This document shows, one piece after another, positions 59,376 through 64,000 of a DNA stretch of 64,000 nt. The notes under the pieces are model-generated. The model made no database searches and was not told where the DNA came from. It saw only the letters and a list, made by a program, of their open reading frames with translations. The DNA comes from Nymphalis io. Taxonomy: Eukaryota; Arthropoda; Insecta; Lepidoptera; Nymphalidae. How positions within the stretch are numbered: the stretch's first letter is position 1; each line of letters starts with the position of its first letter. The stretch is taken from assembly GCF_905147045.1 (NCBI RefSeq), contig NC_065897.1, positions 5,471,001-5,535,000 on the forward strand, in the 5' to 3' direction. Position numbers and translations under genes: made by a program.

Positions 59376-59646
59376 AGAGCTTACCTTGACATGGTTGGTA
59401 CATACTTGTCTTTCACGCCGAAGGTTGTGGATTCGATTCCCACCCAGGACAGTAATTTGTGTGCATGAACATTTCTGTTTGTCCTGAGTCTGGATTTAAT
59501 TATCTTTATAAGTATGTATTTACAAAAAAAAGTAGTATATGTAGTATATCAGCTGTATGGTTTCCATAGCACAAGCTTTGTACAAGCTTAATTTGGGATC
59601 AGATGGCCGTGTGTGTAAAATGTCCCAGGATATTATTATTATTATA
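59376..59646 (+). mobile_element. SINE C, full length
   Basis: Diverged head CCTTGACATGGTTGGTACAT, B box GGATTCGATTCCCACCC, GTCCCAGGATATT and (ATT)n tail. Confidence 0.88.
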
Positions 59647-60461
59647 TTGCTAGACGTAAAAAAACAATAAAATATTCAAATATCGCTTAGCATTATCCTA
59701 GCTTCGTAAGTTCTAAAGAAGCCTTACTATTTTCCATTAGATAATGGAATCAGTATTGTTAGTGAATTAATATTGATATTAATTTCATGAAAGGTGATCA
59801 CATTGTATAATTTTTGCTATACAGTTTAGTCGTTAATCTTGGTATATAATATAATTATGTTTTTGTTAGTACTTAGTATGTATAATAATAATATATAAGT
59901 TTCGTTTCAGTGCATGTTATCAAAAGGAAAAGTATACTATTTAACTTTTTATATCTCTATTCAATAATAGTAAATCGATCGGTTGCTCTTTTTCCGCATG
60001 AATAAAGTTCAAAGTAACGAACACATTTTCACGCTGATAAATAATAATAAGCATTAGTAACGCACGTGATCGATAAACTATCTTTTTATTTGTACGCATC
60101 GATGTCATAGTACGCGAATTATATAAATTTCTTCCGAACACGTTAAGACAGGATTAGACATTCGGACGGGAGAGGCCACGGATGCGTTATATCAACACGA
60201 TCTCGCAGCCTCTCCGATGCGTGCCGAGGACGGCCATCGCAGTGGTTTTAGTAGGTAAGAATCCCACATAACCCAGTTGACCCCCCCTCCTCCCTAATGG
60301 GAGCCGGGTACCTTTCTGAAGGTTTCAACTGCGTGCAACAACTCAAAAAAAAAGCGATTGGACATTCAGCTATGGCAGCTACGCGATCGAGTCTACTTGT
60401 ATACTTCATGTTCTATACTCACATTATAATACAGGAACAGGAAAAGGAAACGATGGCTAAA

Positions 60462-60612
60462 TGGTAGTAGGTTGTGCAAGCCTGTCTTGTCAGGAATCTT
60501 GTGCCTGTAGTTATATTTGCCCATGGTATGACGTCTTAGTTCCCAGGGTTAGTGGCGCTAAGGTATAGTTGATATTTCTTACAGCGCCAATGTAAATGTT
60601 GGTCATTTATTA
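60462..60612 (+). mobile_element. SINE B, degraded
   Basis: GGTAGTAGGTTGTGCAAGCC, CTTAGTTCCCAGGGTTAGTG, GATATTTCTTACAGCGCCAA. The 3' end is missing where the LINE fragment begins. Confidence 0.65.
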
Positions 60613-60890
60613 TCACGATAAAAGATCTGCACCCGTACGTAGTTGACGTATTTAAGACACGTACGAAACGTTCTTCTTCGTTTCTGATACGCACCGCCAA
60701 GGTCTGAAATACCCTCCCGACCTCCGTTTTCCCCACCACCCACAATATGGGTACCTTCAATATGGTAACGTTCATGTCTAGAGTGAATAGGCATCTTCTA
60801 GGCAAGCACGCTCCATCTTAGACTGTATCTGACTTTCCATCAGGTGTGATAATAGTCAAGCGGTAGCCTGTACATTTAAAAAAAAAAAAA
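60613..60890 (+). pseudogene. CR1/Jockey-like LINE 3' end with ORF2 C-terminal remnant
   Basis: On the + strand from 60640 the frame reads TRTKRSSSFLIRTAKV, a stop where Trp is expected, then NTLPTSVFPTTHNMGTF and SRVNRHLLGKHAPS before a stop at about 60820. This is the same C-terminal signature as LINE F (RTSKKWNSLPAHVFPSSYN), so it is a related but distinct family. The 3' UTR includes TTTCCATCAGGTG, and the A tail is at 60879-60890. Confidence 0.75.
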
Positions 60891-61763
60891 CGTGGCCCAT
60901 TTGTCCGCCCGACTAACTATTATATAAAAGAACATTATCCCATATATTCGCCCATATCACGATATCTTGCAGTTAATGTTTTAAAAAATCCCATGTTGTT
61001 TCATTACATCCATAACAATCAGATATGAGAATTTTCACAACAAGAAAGCAACAGCTAATCTACAGCAACGTTCGATAGTTAACTATTTATTGACGTACGT
61101 GTAAACACTTGTCACGAGTGTGCGCGAATAATCCTTTAGATTTACGCCAAAAAACCGACAACCACTGAAAAGCCGTTGAGCATTCGTGTCGTGTTGATTA
61201 TATTTATAACAATTACGTACTCATACTTTGTGCCTATTCGATGATTATCATAATAATACATTTTAATATTCAGCTATCAAACGCGTACTAGGTTTGCATC
61301 ATTGTAAATGCAATATTAATAAACTTGTTTATTTACTGAGACTAAACAAAACTCTATATGTATAAAGAGCTTTTTATTTCGCAATGAATTCGTCAGTTTC
61401 CGTAAATTATATACTAATTCGTTTAAATCTAATGACATCTAACGAGCTCTGAAACTTTATGTTCGATAAACATATTCGTCGTAGGCAAATTATTAACTAT
61501 ATAAATATTCTTGTATGCTTTGTATTGACGCAATTACAACGGTCAAACTATACTGGTTAACGATGTAGGGTAACAATAAAATTGATATTGATGATACTTT
61601 GCCTACAGTAATAACCATTTCGATATTAATTAAAGTGATTTACGGTGTAGTTTGTTTGATTTCACTATAAATTGTCAATTTTTAATATGTAATCTCACAA
61701 TCGGCAATTGTTATTTGAAGATATAATTGTCATTTTAATAATTATTATTACAATCACCTGAGG

Positions 61764-62436
61764 TGTGGTGTGGTAGGGCTCTACGCAAGCACGTCTCGGT
61801 AATAACCACCCACTATAATGTCCTCCAGACCGATTTCGGCCACGGCGGCCAATCTCAAGAGAGATTAGCCAACTACGCAGGAGATATTATAGGGCACAAG
61901 TGTGTGCGCAAACACAGGTGCACTCTCTATTCCCTAACTCTCATAATCCGATGGGACGGCAATCTGACTCGACCGGAAAGAGTTCAGGCGCAGGACCAAT
62001 GGCTTTACGTGCTTTCCGAGGCACGGGAGTGTAAACACTTCCAACTTCCAGACTCCGGGCTGCTACTGAGAATTTTCCGACAGAAAAAGCCAATAACTTT
62101 TTATTTGCCCGACCTGGGAATTGAACCCTGGACCTCCGGGTCTGCGGCCTTATATTAAGCCACTAGACTAACGAGGCAGTTACCCACCCACTATATACCT
62201 ACCAGCAATACTTGTTATTGTTGTATTGGAATATCCGGTTTGAAGGTTGAGTGCGCCAGTGTAACTACAAAAGGTGATATAACTTTAAGAAGATATACTA
62301 AAGTATCCTAGATTGTTAGCACATAGCGATGTAAGGAATGATTAACATTTCATACAGCGCCAATGTCTATGGCCGGAGGTTACAACTTACCATCAGGTGG
62401 TTCATTTGCGCGATTGCCTACTTATTTAATTAAAAA
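61764..62436 (+). mobile_element. SINE B interrupted by SINE D
   Basis: Head GTGGTAGGGCTCTACGCAAG (61771 onward) and remainder (62181-62436, including ACTTACCATCAGGTGGTTCA) flank a SINE D insertion, with ACCACCCACTATA duplicated on both sides. Confidence 0.8.
61816..62180 (-). mobile_element. SINE D, nested in SINE B
   Basis: Same element as 19034-19409. Target-site duplication TAACCACCCACTATA (61803-61817) and TACCCACCCACTATA (62181-62195) with one mismatch. Confidence 0.9.
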
Positions 62437-63149
62437 AGACCTTTAGTAGGTAATAATCTTTATTAGTGGTCGGCGCAGTCGTTATTGCGTCTGTCTGCAA
62501 TAGCTAAGATCCAATTCAATCCCCGCTCACACGGATGGTTTTCAGATGATCTTAGTATTTAAACTGATATCTTAATTTAATGAACACTTTAAACCTTAAG
62601 AAATGATAGTTAAAATAACTTAATTTGAAATGTCTTTGTTAAATTTATTGGCCATTAATACCTTATTCTATACTCGAACGGTAAGGCAGTTCGTTTACCA
62701 TCTTAATATTTACAGCTCAGTAAAATTGACGTAAATTTGTTACACATTTCTGCATTTCCTTATACGATCTGTGCGTTACTGTTATGCTATAAAAAAAACT
62801 ATGGCTTTGAGATCAATATTATATACAAAATATATTTAAAACTAAATTAGTAAACTAAATAGAATATATATAAAATATGTTCTTTTATAATTTTACGAAA
62901 ACTTATTCCATGTGGTAGGTGGTGATGGTGTCGTTTTAGTACGACCAAATACCAAGTACCTAAAAAAACATACGCATAACTAAATTTACGCAAGTATTTC
63001 GCAAAATGGAGCTACGTGTAGGTTTTCTTCAGATACTTTTAAAACTTTAAGAATTTGACTGAAACACTGCTTATTATACATAATAAAATAGATAAACATT
63101 TACGGCTTTACTTATAGACGTAGCTTAGTAGGTGATTAGTTAAAAAAAA

Positions 63150-63240
63150 TTGTGTCTTTTTCTTTCCAATGTCAAATCAATAATGACAGAAAGAGCCAAA
63201 TTAGAGTTTAACTATACAGCTGCTAAACAACGTGTATAAG
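63150..63240. repeat. Dispersed repeat E, copy 3
   Basis: TTTCCAATGTCAAATCAATA, then GACAGAAAGAGCCAAATTAG and ACAGCTGCTAAAC. Related to 5035-5130 and 24515-24600. Confidence 0.6.
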
Positions 63241-63309
63241 TAAGGCCGTGAAAGGAGAAAAAGGAGTTATTAGTTTCATTTCAATCGAAAATATCTAAAT
63301 TTAATTTAT

Positions 63310-63310
63310 A

Positions 63311-63388
<78 letters not shown>
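63310..63388. repeat. (AT)n microsatellite
   Basis: About 38 AT units. Confidence 0.95.
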
Positions 63389-63389
<1 letters not shown>

Positions 63390-63449
63390 GGTATTATAGA
63401 TAATATTTAAAATTGAATGTACTAGCTGAGAGATAAGTCAAAATTACTA

Positions 63450-63790
63450 ATAGGTTATCGGAAATACGAATTTCCGGCGCACGTGAAAAATTTTGCCCCC
63501 GAACTCGTGAATTAACGTCGATCCTTAAACAAAAGCCTGCGACGGCAACTTTAAAAGTTCATTCATGGACTTCTCTGCTCCATTAGTTTGGGACGATTTT
63601 TTTACCGTACCAACATTTAGGGACCGAACCAATGGTTCCGTTGAGCCGCTGAAAATAAACAGGGATCAAAGAAATTTCTCGCAATTACTTCCACGCGGAC
63701 TGACACGTGGATTTGGGTCGGTAAAAACTTATTACTGTATTAAGGTTCACACAACGCCGGCTCGTTGACCGGTTTAAGCGTTGTGCCAAA
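63450..63790. other. GC-elevated island, unexplained
   Basis: Balanced-composition patch, including a 67-codon open frame at 63565-63768 without a recognisable family. Similar in character to the islands at 5180, 37190 and 40620; a conserved non-coding element is one option. Confidence 0.25.
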
Positions 63791-64000
63791 ATTATTTTGG
63801 CGTAAATGTTAGTGCTAAGATGTTTAAAGTGCTCCTCGTGCTTCATTAACATCTTTTCGGTTTAATGATAACGGTCATTACGTGAGCCACGAACAGATTA
63901 ATTGCGACTCTTTAACGAAAACCTTCAATGAAATCCTCAAGTCATTTGACGTTTTTTGCTTTTTACCTAAATATGACAAAGACGAATGTTTCATTTTTGT

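Larger units (their letters stand above)
52378..64000. other. AT-rich region, probably intronic or intergenic
   Basis: Apart from the repeats listed separately I see no supported gene. Frames at 57193-57483, 57797-58177 and 58868-59119 lack domains. GC-elevated patches with GTGGTTTTAGTAGGTAAG-type words at 58880-59050 and 60170-60330 may be LINE 3' UTR fragments. Confidence 0.45.

Noticed and set aside
62466..62560. Another tRNA-derived SINE
   Set aside because: CCAATTCAATCC resembles a B box, but no second copy or clear A box was found in the window.

Overview
The window is AT-rich animal nuclear DNA from a moth or butterfly, most likely a nymphalid-type butterfly. The evidence is the dense set of tRNA-derived SINEs with the architecture of the lepidopteran Metulj group, an RTE-clade LINE ending in a (TGA)n tail, Helitron-like short elements, and one host gene split into small exons by very long introns. 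There are no operons, CRISPR arrays or bacterial features, and no unbroken long host ORF.

The one host gene I can support is a CELF/Bruno-family RNA-binding protein on the + strand. Four coding exons (14238-14371, 27087-27186, 31774-31894, 35430-35512) have good splice sites and join in one continuous frame. They encode a low-complexity, Asn-rich N-terminus followed by most of RRM1. The introns are about 12.7, 4.6 and 3.5 kb. The next expected exon (start of the RRM1-RRM2 linker) was not found by eye in the remaining 28 kb, so the rest of that sequence is probably intron 4, and the gene runs out of the window.

Nearly everything else recognisable is mobile DNA. I name the families by letter. 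SINE A is tRNA-derived, about 300 bp and Metulj-like (about a dozen copies). SINE B is an about 300 bp A-tailed element with about twenty copies. SINE C is tRNA-derived, about 250 bp, with an (ATT)n tail (eight copies). SINE D is tRNA-derived, about 365 bp (two copies). LINE F is a CR1/Jockey-like non-LTR element present as 3' ends (four copies, plus one related fragment at 60.6-60.9 kb). The best preserved autonomous element is an RTE LINE on the minus strand at 48.4-51.9 kb. It is broken by one single-base frameshift and by a SINE B insertion.

Layout: 0-14 kb is the upstream flank, rich in SINEs, with a GC-rich perfect hairpin at 6.5 kb and a 172-bp tandem duplication at 12.3 kb. 14-35.5 kb holds the CELF exons and introns. 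35.5-48 kb is probable intron with SINEs and several GC-elevated unexplained islands. 48-52.4 kb is the RTE/SINE nest. 52.4-64 kb is AT-rich sequence with further SINE and LINE fragments.

The most informative observations are these: SINE B and LINE F share a 3' end motif, suggesting SINE B uses the LINE F machinery; one SINE B insertion has an empty-site paralogue 2.6 kb away; a SINE supplies an in-frame artificial N-terminus to the RTE ORF; and a GU-rich tract lies just upstream of a CELF exon, where CELF protein itself could bind. I found no convincing undescribed multi-gene system. All element names and families are from reading and memory, not from database searches.
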